A stretch of 64,000 bases of DNA, taken from positions 4,278,001 through 4,342,000 of the forward strand of contig NZ_OCSR01000002.1 of assembly GCF_900230185.1 (NCBI RefSeq), written 5' to 3'. Source of the stretch: Burkholderia sp. OK233 (GTDB lineage Bacteria > Pseudomonadota > Gammaproteobacteria > Burkholderiales > Burkholderiaceae). Made by a program: the position numbers and the translations under genes. The stretch's first letter is position 1, and each line of letters begins with the position of its first letter. The notes below the pieces were generated by a model. The model did not search any database. It had not been told where the DNA came from and worked only from the letters and a program-made list of their open reading frames with translations. Below are positions 26,812 through 35,842 of this stretch, piece after piece.

Positions 26812-27555
26812 TCAGTGGCCGAGATAAACGTCGATGACGCGCGGATCCGCCTGCACCTGTTCCATCGCCCCTTCGGCGAGAATCTTTCCCTGGTGCATCA
26901 CGGTGACCTTGTGAGCGATCTGCGCGACGAACGCCATGTCATGCTCGATCACGATCATCGAGCGGTTCTGGCAGATCCGTTTGAGCAGCTCGGCCGTAAC
27001 CTCGCGCTCGCGCACGCTCATGCCGGCAATCGGCTCGTCGAGCATCAGCAACTCCGGCTCCTGCATCAGCAACATGCCGATTTCCAGCCACTGCTTCTGC
27101 CCGTGCGACAGCAGCCCGGCCTCGAGATCGAGCTGGTTTTCAAGGCCGATTTCACCGGCCACGCTGCGCACGCGGTCGAGCACATCGCCGGTGCGCCGGA
27201 ATGTCAGCGCGCCAAACACGCCTCGCCCGCGCGGGAACGACACCTCGATGTTCTGGAACACCGAGAGGTTTTCGTAGATCGACGGCGTCTGGAACTTGCG
27301 GCCAATCCCTTTGCGCACGCGGCGAAACTCCGGCAGCCGCGTCATCTCCTCGTTGCGAAACTTGATGCTGCCTTCGCTCGCCCGCGTCTTGCCGCAGATC
27401 AGATCGAGCAGCGTCGTCTTGCCCGCGCCGTTCGGCCCGATCACTACGCGCAACTCGCCGCGATCGACATACAGGTTCAACGAATCGATGGCCTTGAAAC
27501 CATCGAACGACACGCTCAGGCCCTCGACGGCCAGCACGAAATCGGTATTGCTCAT
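26812..27555 (-). CDS. urtD: ABC transporter ATPase UrtD-type
   Basis: A 247-residue ATPase with Walker A GPNGAGKTT and Walker B LLMLDEPIAGM. The signature is the divergent LSHGQKQWLEIGMLL, which is characteristic of UrtD proteins. The frame stays open far upstream inside the permease gene, but the true start is the ATG at 27555 (MSNTDFVLAVEGLSVSFDGF), which overlaps the stop of the upstream permease gene by 4 nt and so is translationally coupled to it. Confidence 0.93.
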   Translation of the reverse strand: MSNTDFVLAVEGLSVSFDGFKAIDSLNLYVDRGELRVVIGPNGAGKTTLLDLICGKTRASEGSIKFRNEEMTRLPEFRRVRKGIGRKFQTPSIYENLSVFQNIEVSFPRGRGVFGALTFRRTGDVLDRVRSVAGEIGLENQLDLEAGLLSHGQKQWLEIGMLLMQEPELLMLDEPIAGMSVREREVTAELLKRICQNRSMIVIEHDMAFVAQIAHKVTVMHQGKILAEGAMEQVQADPRVIDVYLGH

Positions 27556-28715
27556 GAAGCGCTCCTTGCGCCGAGGCGCGCGAGCCATGGTTTGACGTGG
27601 CTGTCGTAGAGACCCGCCAGCCCGTTCGGAAACGCCATCACGACGCCGATGAAGAGCGCCGCCATCAGGAACAGCCACAGGTTCGGGAAACTCTCGGAGA
27701 ACCACGTCTTGCCGAGATTGACCAGCACCGCGCCGTAGACCGCGCCCACCAGCGACATGCGCCCACCCACTGCGGCGTAGATCACCATCTCGATGGACGG
27801 CACGATGCCCACGAACGACGGCGACATGAAGCCAACCTGCAGCGTGAACATCGCCCCGCCGATCGCCGCGAGCACAGCGGCGATGCAAAACGCGAACACC
27901 TTGAACATGGCGACGTCGTAGCCGGAGAAGCGCACCCGGTCTTCCTTGTCGCGCATCGCGAGCAGCAAGGTGCCAAGCTTGCTGCGCTGGATCTGCCGGC
28001 AGCAGACAATGGCCACGAGCAGCAGCACCGCGTTGACGAAGTACAGGATCAGCTTTGCGCCATCGCCGCGAATATCCCAGCCGAGCAGCGTGCGCAGATC
28101 GGTGATGCCGTTCACGCCGCCGGTATAGCCCTGCTGGCCGATGATCAACACCGACAGGATCAGCGCCACAGCCTGCGTGATGATCGCGAAGTAGACACCC
28201 CCCACGCGCCGCTTGAACATCGCGAAGCCGACCACGAACGCGAGCGCGCATGGCACGGCCAGCACCGCCGCCAGCGCAAACGGCAGCGAATGAAACGGCT
28301 TCCACCAGAACGGCAAGGCGGTCAACTGATTCCAGTCCATAAAGTCGGGAATGCCCGGCGTCGACTGGATCTTCGTGCTGATCGGGTCCGACGCTTCGAG
28401 CTTCAGGAACATCGCCATGCAGTAGCCGCCGAGGCCGAAGAACACGCCCTGCCCGAGGCTCAGCACACCGCCATAGCCCCACGCCATCACGAGCCCAACG
28501 GCGACGAACGCGTAGGTCAGATACTTGCCCATCAGGTTCAGGCGGAACACATCGAGCGCGAGTGGAAACACGACGAGAATCAGCAGCGCCAGCACGACGA
28601 TGCTGCCGTAGCCATCGCCCGTCAGCCAGCGCTTCAGCGCGGGCCGCAAGCCGGCGCGGGCTGCGGCTGGGTCCGGCGCGACGGACGCGTCGGCGGAAGG
28701 GTTCAGCTGGTCCAT
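27552..28715 (-). CDS. urtC: ABC transporter permease UrtC-type
   Basis: A 387-residue LivM-family inner-membrane permease with about ten hydrophobic segments. It contains YGGVLSLGQGVFFGLGGYCMAMFLKL, the conserved family start of the permease core, and the coupling loop around LLAMRDKEDRVRFSGYDV that contacts the ATPase. The N-terminal 30 residues are hydrophilic and Ala/Pro-rich. It overlaps the urtD-type gene by 4 nt and follows the urtB-type permease by 60 bp. Confidence 0.92.
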   Translation of the reverse strand: MDQLNPSADASVAPDPAAARAGLRPALKRWLTGDGYGSIVVLALLILVVFPLALDVFRLNLMGKYLTYAFVAVGLVMAWGYGGVLSLGQGVFFGLGGYCMAMFLKLEASDPISTKIQSTPGIPDFMDWNQLTALPFWWKPFHSLPFALAAVLAVPCALAFVVGFAMFKRRVGGVYFAIITQAVALILSVLIIGQQGYTGGVNGITDLRTLLGWDIRGDGAKLILYFVNAVLLLVAIVCCRQIQRSKLGTLLLAMRDKEDRVRFSGYDVAMFKVFAFCIAAVLAAIGGAMFTLQVGFMSPSFVGIVPSIEMVIYAAVGGRMSLVGAVYGAVLVNLGKTWFSESFPNLWLFLMAALFIGVVMAFPNGLAGLYDSHVKPWLARLGARSAS

Positions 28716-28775
28716 ATTCGTTTCTCCGGGCTGAAGCGATTGAAAGGGCAGTTCAGTGGCGCAGCCGATGAGTGC

Positions 28776-29693
28776 TCAGGCACGGCGCACCTTCGAAGCG
28801 AAGAGCCCTTGCGGCCGCAACATCAGCACAACGACGATGGTGAGCAGCGTCACCACGCGAGCCGATGAGCCGGTCATGAAGAATTCGCTGATCGACTGCA
28901 TCTGCGCGATGCCGAACGCGGACGCCACCGTGCCGAGCAGACTCGCCGCGCCGCCGAACGTCACCACCAGGAACGAATCGACGATGTAGAGTGACCCGCT
29001 GGTCGGTCCCGTCGAGCCGATCGCGGTGAACGCCGCGCCCGCCACGCCCGCGATCCCGCAGCCGATCGCGAAGGTCAGCCGGTCGGTCCTGCGGGTATCG
29101 ATGCCGGCCGCGTTCGCCATCTGCCGGTTCGCGACGGTGGCGCGCACTCTTAGTCCCCAGCGCGAGCGATACAGCGCCAGCAGTACACCGCCGGTCATCA
29201 GCACCGCGAGGCTCATCACGAACAGTCCGTTGATCGGGATGTCGAGACCCGGCTTCGGCGACCACGAACCCATCAACCAGTCCGGCAGCGTGGGGCTCAC
29301 CTCCTTCGGGCCGAACACCGAGCGAAACACCTGCTGCATCCCCAGGCTCAGGCCCCAGGTCGCCAGCAGTGTGTCGAGCGGACGCCGGTACAGATGGCGG
29401 ATCAGCGCCCACTCCGCCACCCAGCCTGCCGCGAACGCCAGCACGAAGGCAGCACCGATCGCGATTGGAAAGTACACCGGCGCGTACCCGTGCCAGTAGT
29501 TGTCGGCCAGTTGCGAGAACATGTAGATCGTGTACGCGCCAATCGTCATGAACTCACCATGCGCCATGTTGATGACGCCCATCTGGCCAAAGATCACCGC
29601 CAGCCCCAGCCCCATCAGCAGCAGCACGCTGAACAGGCTCAGGCCGGCAAAGCCCTGCATCAGCGTGATGTTAAGAATGTCCGAAGCCGACAT
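28776..29693 (-). CDS. urtB: ABC transporter permease UrtB-type
   Basis: A 305-residue LivH-family permease with the core motif GLAVIFGQMGVINMAHGEFMTIGAY. It has only the membrane core and lacks the long N-terminal periplasmic extension that many proteobacterial UrtB proteins carry. This fits the shorter permease of amide-type systems, though that link is an inference. It lies between the binding-protein gene (72 bp upstream) and the second permease gene. Confidence 0.92.
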   Translation of the reverse strand: MSASDILNITLMQGFAGLSLFSVLLLMGLGLAVIFGQMGVINMAHGEFMTIGAYTIYMFSQLADNYWHGYAPVYFPIAIGAAFVLAFAAGWVAEWALIRHLYRRPLDTLLATWGLSLGMQQVFRSVFGPKEVSPTLPDWLMGSWSPKPGLDIPINGLFVMSLAVLMTGGVLLALYRSRWGLRVRATVANRQMANAAGIDTRRTDRLTFAIGCGIAGVAGAAFTAIGSTGPTSGSLYIVDSFLVVTFGGAASLLGTVASAFGIAQMQSISEFFMTGSSARVVTLLTIVVVLMLRPQGLFASKVRRA

Positions 29694-29765
29694 GACTCTC
29701 TCCTCGAAATGATCCGCGCGCGCTCACGTGGCGGCAGCGCGCCTGATTCGCGGCTGATTCGCGTT

Positions 29766-31031
29766 TCACTGATAACCCTTGGGGAACGGGTTCGGCTCGA
29801 TCAGATCGGGCGACTCGGCCACCACCTTGAACTGGCCGTCCGCCTGCGCCTGACCGATGCGCGTGCGGCTCCACAAATGATGGTTTGCATGGATCTTCAC
29901 GTAGCCTTCCGGCGCGGTCTTCAACTCGATGCCAGGCGATGCGGCGACGACCTTGTCGACGTCGAAGCTGCCGGCCTTTTCCACCGCCGCTTTCCACAGC
30001 CATGGACCGAGATAGGCGGCCTGGGTAACGTCCCCGATCACCGACCTGGGGCCGTACCTGGCCTTGAACGCCGCGACGAATTTTTTGTTGTTATCGTTAT
30101 CGAGCGATTCGAAATACTTCATCGCCGAATAGAAGCCCGCGACGTTTTCGCCGCCGATCCCGAGCACTTCGTCCTCGGTCACCGAGATGGTCAGCAGGAA
30201 CTGCTTGTCCGCCGTAATGCCGGCCGCTTTCAGTTGCTTGTAGAAAGCCACGTTGGAGCCGCCGACGATGATCGCGTAGATGCAATCCGGCCTGGCGATC
30301 TTGATCTTGTTGATCAACGAGTTGAAGTTAGTGGTGCCGAGTGGGTAATACTCTTCGCCGACTACCTTGCACCCGCTCAGATGCTGCTCGATATGCTTGC
30401 GCGCAATCTTGTTCGACGTGCGCGGCCAGATGTAGTCGGAACCAATCAGGAAGAAACTCTTCGCCTTCTTCGTCTGGTTCGCCCAGTTCAGCCCCCAGAG
30501 AATCTGCTGGGTCGCTTCCTGCCCGGTGTAGAACACGTTCTTCGATTGCTCAAGCCCTTCGTAGAACGTCGGGTAGTACAAAAGGCCGTTGTCGCGTTCG
30601 AAGATCGGCAGCACGGCCTTGCGCGACGCTGAAGTCCAGCAACCGAATACGGCCGCCACGTGATCGTTTTCGAGCAGCTTTTTCGACTTCTCCGCGAAGG
30701 TCGGCCAATCGGACGCGCCGTCTTCCTGAATGATCCTGATCTGACGGCCGAGAATGCCGCCCGCTGCGTTGATCTGTTCGATCGCGAGACGCTCCGCCTG
30801 AATCGAACCGGTTTCGGAGATCGCCATCGTGCCGGTTGCCGAATGCAACTGACCGACCGTCACTTCCGTGTCGGTCACCGCAAGGTGCGTGGTGTTGACC
30901 TTCGCGGTCGGATACTGCTGGGCCCGTGCGATACCGGAGACGGCGAGCGCGGGCGCGGCGGCGAGGCCCATCAACAGTTTGCGGCGCAGCGCCGAAGGCA
31001 TGCCAGACTCGTTCTGGTCGTCGTGTGACAT
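29766..31031 (-). CDS. urtA: ABC transporter substrate-binding protein, UrtA/FmdD-type (amide or urea)
   Basis: A 421-residue periplasmic binding protein of the urea/short-amide family. An N-terminal signal begins with RRKLLMGLAAAPALAVSG, whose paired Arg hints at Tat export but does not prove it. The mature protein has VGQLHSATGTMAISE and the conserved YPTFYEGLEQSKNVFYTG ligand region. It heads the operon with an excellent ribosome-binding site (AAGGAG, six bases before the ATG at 31031). Because the operon ends in formamidase and no urease is nearby, the ligand is more likely formamide or a short amide, as for FmdD of Methylophilus. Confidence 0.93.
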   Translation of the reverse strand: MSHDDQNESGMPSALRRKLLMGLAAAPALAVSGIARAQQYPTAKVNTTHLAVTDTEVTVGQLHSATGTMAISETGSIQAERLAIEQINAAGGILGRQIRIIQEDGASDWPTFAEKSKKLLENDHVAAVFGCWTSASRKAVLPIFERDNGLLYYPTFYEGLEQSKNVFYTGQEATQQILWGLNWANQTKKAKSFFLIGSDYIWPRTSNKIARKHIEQHLSGCKVVGEEYYPLGTTNFNSLINKIKIARPDCIYAIIVGGSNVAFYKQLKAAGITADKQFLLTISVTEDEVLGIGGENVAGFYSAMKYFESLDNDNNKKFVAAFKARYGPRSVIGDVTQAAYLGPWLWKAAVEKAGSFDVDKVVAASPGIELKTAPEGYVKIHANHHLWSRTRIGQAQADGQFKVVAESPDLIEPNPFPKGYQ

Positions 31032-31128
31032 CGAATTCTCCTTGTGGTCGTGGTCGGGCGACCCGCGCTGGGAACCGGCTGGCGGTGTCGACGGAACGAA
31101 AGGTAGGTAGCCAATTTGCGCGACCCAA

Positions 31129-31144
31129 TACGTCAGTTGACGTA
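31129..31144. promoter_or_regulatory. 16-bp palindrome between the amide operon and the permease-kinase gene
   Basis: TACGTCAGTTGACGTA is a perfect 7-base inverted repeat around a 2-base spacer. It lies about 100 bp before urtA on the left and upstream of a TATAAT box (31168-31173) facing the permease-kinase gene on the right. It is a plausible binding site for the LuxR-type response regulator encoded at 34771; that pairing is an inference. Confidence 0.5.
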
Positions 31145-31313
31145 GGGCGCGGCAAAATTCCGCTCCCTATAATCGCGTCGGCATGGCGCGCGAGCCGGCG
31201 AGCCGTGCCTACGCGGCGCCGCCCATGGCATGACGGTGTCGCGCCGGCCTCGAATGGAATGCAACTTGCATGGCCGCACCGTCAGCCCCGGAATCCGTCG
31301 ACGACAAGCCTCG

Positions 31314-34300
31314 ATGCACCAAACAGAATCACAGCCCCCGCGCCCCGCCGACCCGGCCACCCAAGCTGGGGCATCGCGCCCACCGTCCGGCGGCACGCAG
31401 CGCATCGTCAAGATTCGCCGCGACTACAACGCATGGGTCGGCGACGAAACGCTCGAGGATTACGCGCTGCGCTTCACGCCGCGTACGTTCCGGCGCTGGT
31501 CGGAGTTCCGGGTCGCGAATACGGCGATCGGTGCGGTATCGTTCCTCGTGCTGGAAGCAATCGGCGGTGCGCTGGTGGTGAACTACGGCTTTACGAACGC
31601 GGTCTACGCGATCCTCGCCGTCTCGGTCCTGATCTTTTTGACCGGCATACCGATCAGCTACTACGCCGCGCGCAACGGCGTCGACATGGACCTGCTTACG
31701 CGCGGCGCCGGCTTCGGCTATCTGGGCTCCACGCTGACGTCGCTGATCTACGCGATCTTCACCTTTGTATTCTTCGCGCTCGAAGCGGCCATCATGTCGC
31801 TCGCGCTCGAGCTTTATCTGAAGGTCCCGCTATCGGTCGCCTACGTGATCAGCGCGCTCGTCATCATTCCAGTGGTGACCTTCGGCATCACCTTCATCAA
31901 CCGCTTGCAAGGCTGGACCCAGCCTGTGTGGCTCGTGCTGCTCATCGTGCCCTACGCCGTGGTGCTGTGGCGCGAGCCGCACCTGCTCGCCGAATGGGTC
32001 ACCTTCGGCGGTCTTTCGGGGGACGGCCGCGAGTTCAACCTGGTCTCCTTCGGTGCCGGCTGTACGGTGGTGTTTTCTCTGATCGTGCAGATCGGCGAAC
32101 AGGTCGACTACCTGCGCTTCCTGCCACCGCGCACACGTGCAAATCGCGTCCGCTGGTGGGTCGCGCTGATTTCGGCCGGTCCTGGCTGGATCGTGCCTGG
32201 CGCATTGAAAATGCTGGGCGGGGCGTTTCTTGCCTTCCTCGCAATCGAGCACGAAATCGACCCTGTGAAGGCCGTCGAGCCGACTCAGATGTACCTGGTC
32301 GCGTATCACTACGTGTTCCACTCGCCTGAAGGGGCACTCGCCGCGATGACGCTGCTGGTGATCGTCTCGCAACTGAAAATCAACGTCACCAACGCCTACG
32401 CCGGTTCGCTCGCGTGGTCGAACTTCTTCGCGCGGCTCACGCATAGCCACCCGGGGCGCGTGGTATGGCTGGTGTTCAATGTGCTGATCGCACTGCTGCT
32501 CGTCGAAATGGGCGTATTTGAAGCCATCAGCAAAGTGCTCGCACTCTATGCGAACGTGGCGATTGCCTGGATTGGCGCCGTGGTCGGCGACCTGGTGGTC
32601 AACAAGCCGCTCGGTTATAGCCCCCGCGGTATCGAGTTCAAGCGGGCACACCTGTACGACATCAATCCCGTCGGCGTGGGCGCCATGGTAATCGCCTCGC
32701 TGATTGCCGCGCTGTCCCATGCGGGCGTCTTCGGCGCGGTCGCCGAAGCACTGACGTCCTTTATCGCGCTGCTGGTCGCCTTTGTCTGCTCGCCGTTGCT
32801 GGCGATCGCCACACGTGGGCGCTTCTATCTGGCGCGCGACGGCCGCGATCTCGAAGCAGGCGCGGTACTGCGCTGCGTGATCTGCGAAAACAGCTTCGAG
32901 CGTGAAGACATGGCGCACTGCCCGGCCTACGCCGGTTCGATCTGCTCGCTGTGCTGCTCACTCGACTCGCGCTGCAATGACTCCTGCAAGCCTCACGCGC
33001 GACTGCCGGCCCAGTTCGGCAAGTCAATGCATGCGCTGTTCCCGCGGCTCAGGCTCGGAGCCGCCGGCCTGCGGCTCGCGCAGTACGCCGGTCTGCTGAT
33101 CGTCGTGCTCGCCCTGCTTGGTGGCGTGCTTGCCGTGCAGTGGTATCAGAGCGTGCGAACCCTGCCCGATCTCGACGCCACGGTCCACGACGTGCTGCTA
33201 CAGGGGTATCTGAAGGCCTTTTTCGCACTCGCGCTGGTCGGCTGCATCGCCGCGTGGTGGCTGGTGCTCGCCAACGAGAACCGCAAGGTCACGCAGGAGG
33301 AATCGCAGCGGCAAGCGGAACTGCTGATGCAGGAAATCGAGGCACATCGCAAAACCGACGCCGCACTCCAGCAGGCGAGCGCCGCCGCCGAATCGGCCAA
33401 CCGCGCGAAGAGCCGCTATGTGACGGGTCTCAGCCACGAGTTGCGCACGCCGCTCAACAGCATCCTCGGCTACGCGCAACTGCTGCTGCAAGGCACCGAC
33501 GAACTGCCGCCTGCCCGCCACCATGCGGTGGCAACTATCTATCGCAGCGGCGAGCATCTTTTGGCGCTCGTCGACGGCCTGCTCGACGTTGCCCGCATCG
33601 AGGCGGGCAAGCTGCAACTGAACGTGACGGAGATTTCGCTGCCGGACTTCGTCACGCAACTCTCGGCGATGCTCGAACCGCAGGCCACCGACAAAGGACT
33701 GCACTTCGATTTCCAGACTACCGGCCGCATTCCGGAAGTCGTACGCGTCGACGAGAAGCGGGTACGGCAGATTCTCATCAATCTGATCGGCAATGCGATC
33801 CGCTTCACGTCGAGCGGTTCGGTGGCGGTGCGCGCCGGCTATGCGTGGGAAACCCTCACCTTCGAGATCACCGACACCGGCCCAGGCATGCCGGCCGCCG
33901 AACTGGAGCGCCTGTTCCTGCCGTTCGAGCGCGGCGCGGCGGCACGCGAACACGACCACGGCGCCGGCCTCGGCCTGACGATCTGCCGCCTGCTCACGGA
34001 ACTGATGGGCGGCAACCTGCAGGTGCAAAGCGAGGTGGGCAACGGGACCCGCTTTATCGTCAAGCTGTTCGCGCCGGAAGTGCGCGCGCCGCAGTTGCTG
34101 GCAAGCGGCCCGCTCAACGTCAAGGGATACGACGGGCCGCGCCGCACGGTGCTGGTGGTCGACGATCTCGCCGAGCAGCGCCGCATCGTCACGCATACGC
34201 TCGCGCCGCTGGGCTTCCTGGTGGTGGAAGCGGCCAGCGGACCGGAGGCGCTGCAATGGCTCGGCACGGGGTCGGCCGACCTCATCGTGATGGATGTCTC

Positions 34301-34778
34301 GATGCCGGACATGGACGGCTTCGAGGCGAGCCGCCTGATTCGCGACAACCAGTTGTCGGCGGCGCCGATCCTGATCCTGTCGGCCAACGCCTTCGCCGAC
34401 GATCGCGACAAAGGGGCCGCGGCCGGTTGTGACGACTACCTCGCCAAACCGCTACACATTCCGCTCCTGCTCGACAAACTGGCTGCGTTGCTGCAACTGC
34501 AGTGGATCGTCGAGTCAACCGACACCGCGCCGCCCGCTTCCGCCGTATCGCTGGCCGAAGTGCCGGCAAGCTTGCCCGCCACCCTGCGCGAGAAACTGCA
34601 TGCACAGCTTGAAATGGGCTACGTGCAGGGCTTCATCGAACAACTCGACGCGGCGGAGAGCGGCGCGCCGGAGCTCGCTACCCTCCTCGAACCGTTGCGC
34701 ACCCTCGCGCGACGGTTCCGGCTGACTGAACTCGCGCAGTTGCTCGCGCCTACCCAGCAGGTCAATCCCGATGCATGA
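31314..34778 (+). CDS. NCS1 permease fused to Cys-rich domain, histidine kinase and receiver
   Basis: A single 1154-residue frame joins a transporter to a signalling protein. Residues about 30-505 form an NCS1-type purine/cytosine/allantoin permease with about twelve helices. Residues 521-558 hold eight Cys (CVIC, CSLCC, CNDSC), possibly a metal site. Two more helices (588-610 and 629-655) and a coiled coil lead to a kinase core: H708 in SHELRTP, N-box NLIGNAIRFT, G-boxes DTGPGM and GAGLGL. A receiver follows with phospho-acceptor D994. The short C-terminal tail is not a recognisable Hpt. The downstream LuxR-type regulator gene overlaps by 8 nt, so they are a pair. Divergence from the amide operon suggests it controls that operon. 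Starts at 31230 or 31254 are also possible; none has a clear ribosome-binding site. Confidence 0.9.
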   Translation: MHQTESQPPRPADPATQAGASRPPSGGTQRIVKIRRDYNAWVGDETLEDYALRFTPRTFRRWSEFRVANTAIGAVSFLVLEAIGGALVVNYGFTNAVYAILAVSVLIFLTGIPISYYAARNGVDMDLLTRGAGFGYLGSTLTSLIYAIFTFVFFALEAAIMSLALELYLKVPLSVAYVISALVIIPVVTFGITFINRLQGWTQPVWLVLLIVPYAVVLWREPHLLAEWVTFGGLSGDGREFNLVSFGAGCTVVFSLIVQIGEQVDYLRFLPPRTRANRVRWWVALISAGPGWIVPGALKMLGGAFLAFLAIEHEIDPVKAVEPTQMYLVAYHYVFHSPEGALAAMTLLVIVSQLKINVTNAYAGSLAWSNFFARLTHSHPGRVVWLVFNVLIALLLVEMGVFEAISKVLALYANVAIAWIGAVVGDLVVNKPLGYSPRGIEFKRAHLYDINPVGVGAMVIASLIAALSHAGVFGAVAEALTSFIALLVAFVCSPLLAIATRGRFYLARDGRDLEAGAVLRCVICENSFEREDMAHCPAYAGSICSLCCSLDSRCNDSCKPHARLPAQFGKSMHALFPRLRLGAAGLRLAQYAGLLIVVLALLGGVLAVQWYQSVRTLPDLDATVHDVLLQGYLKAFFALALVGCIAAWWLVLANENRKVTQEESQRQAELLMQEIEAHRKTDAALQQASAAAESANRAKSRYVTGLSHELRTPLNSILGYAQLLLQGTDELPPARHHAVATIYRSGEHLLALVDGLLDVARIEAGKLQLNVTEISLPDFVTQLSAMLEPQATDKGLHFDFQTTGRIPEVVRVDEKRVRQILINLIGNAIRFTSSGSVAVRAGYAWETLTFEITDTGPGMPAAELERLFLPFERGAAAREHDHGAGLGLTICRLLTELMGGNLQVQSEVGNGTRFIVKLFAPEVRAPQLLASGPLNVKGYDGPRRTVLVVDDLAEQRRIVTHTLAPLGFLVVEAASGPEALQWLGTGSADLIVMDVSMPDMDGFEASRLIRDNQLSAAPILILSANAFADDRDKGAAAGCDDYLAKPLHIPLLLDKLAALLQLQWIVESTDTAPPASAVSLAEVPASLPATLREKLHAQLEMGYVQGFIEQLDAAESGAPELATLLEPLRTLARRFRLTELAQLLAPTQQVNPDA

Positions 34779-35817
34779 CGAATCCCTGCTCCTGCCCTCT
34801 GATACGCAACCGGAACTACCCGACGACAAGCCGGTTGTGCTGATCGTCGACGACACGCCCGACAACCTCGCGCTGCTGTCCGATACGCTGCAGGCGTCCG
34901 GCTACGCGGTGCTGGTTGCGCTCGACGGACAGTCCGCCTTGCAACGCCTCACGCGCATCACGCCGGATGCCGTGCTGCTCGACGCGCTGATGCCCGGCAT
35001 GGATGGCTTCGAAACCTGCCGGCAGATCAAGGCCGATCCCCGCAACCGGCATCTGCCGGTGATCTTTATGACCGCGCTGACCGACAGCGAACATGTCGTG
35101 CAAGGCTTTCGGGTCGGAGGAATCGATTACGTGACCAAGCCCGTGAAGCCGAGCGAGGTCAGCGCGCGCATTGCCGCGCATGTGCAGCGCTCGCGTCAGC
35201 AGCGTCAGGCGGACATGGTGCTTGAGATCGGCATGCGCGCGGCGCTGATTGCCGCCGCGAGCGGAGAAATCAGATGGCAGAGCGACCTTGCGCGGCAGCG
35301 GCTGGCGCGTTACGGATCGAGCGATGCGCAAACTGAGGAGAAGAATGGAAGCGGGAGGGACAACGAGAAGGACAATCTGGTGGACAACGGCACGCGACTA
35401 CCAGCCCCTCTTGCCGAAGCCGGCCCGAGTCTGCCGCCGGTGCTGAGTCAATGGCTGGCGCGCTGGATCGAAACGGGCTGCGACCTGCAGGCCTCCTTTG
35501 AGACGGCTTCAGACGGCGCACGCCGCGTCGCGCGGGTACTCGGCCGCGCGACGCGTGGCGACTGGGTGATCCTGCTCGAAGAATTCAACGACGCCGCGCA
35601 CACGAGCGCGCTCGGCGCGCAATTCAACCTGACGGCCCGCGAAGCGGAAGTCCTGCTATGGCTTTCGCGCGGCAAGACCAATCGCGATATCGGAGACATC
35701 CTCGGCATGGCGCCGCGCACGGTCAACAAGCACCTCGAACATGTGTTCGGCAAGTTGCATGTGGAGACCCGCGCGGCGGCGGCGGCGATCGCCGCCAAGG
35801 CGAGCACGCGGTATTGA
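34771..35817 (+). CDS. response regulator, receiver plus LuxR-type HTH
   Basis: A 348-residue regulator. The receiver domain occupies about 21-140 with acidic pocket D27/D28, phospho-acceptor D71 (LLDALMPGMDG) and the conserved Lys in DYVTKPVKP. A low-complexity linker near 185-210 leads to a C-terminal LuxR/NarL helix-turn-helix (NLTAREAEVLLWLSRGKTN, then TVNKHLEHVFGKLHV). It overlaps the permease-kinase gene by 8 nt and is surely its cognate output. Likely targets are its own region and the divergent amide operon. The linker is longer than in ordinary NarL-type regulators. Confidence 0.93.
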   Translation: MHDESLLLPSDTQPELPDDKPVVLIVDDTPDNLALLSDTLQASGYAVLVALDGQSALQRLTRITPDAVLLDALMPGMDGFETCRQIKADPRNRHLPVIFMTALTDSEHVVQGFRVGGIDYVTKPVKPSEVSARIAAHVQRSRQQRQADMVLEIGMRAALIAAASGEIRWQSDLARQRLARYGSSDAQTEEKNGSGRDNEKDNLVDNGTRLPAPLAEAGPSLPPVLSQWLARWIETGCDLQASFETASDGARRVARVLGRATRGDWVILLEEFNDAAHTSALGAQFNLTAREAEVLLWLSRGKTNRDIGDILGMAPRTVNKHLEHVFGKLHVETRAAAAAIAAKASTRY

Positions 35818-35842
35818 AGATCCCCGCCCTACGTCAACCCGC

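Noticed and set aside
24819..31031. Reading the transporter operon as part of a urease system
   Set aside because: No urease structural or accessory gene is present; the operon ends with formamidase and FmdB instead.
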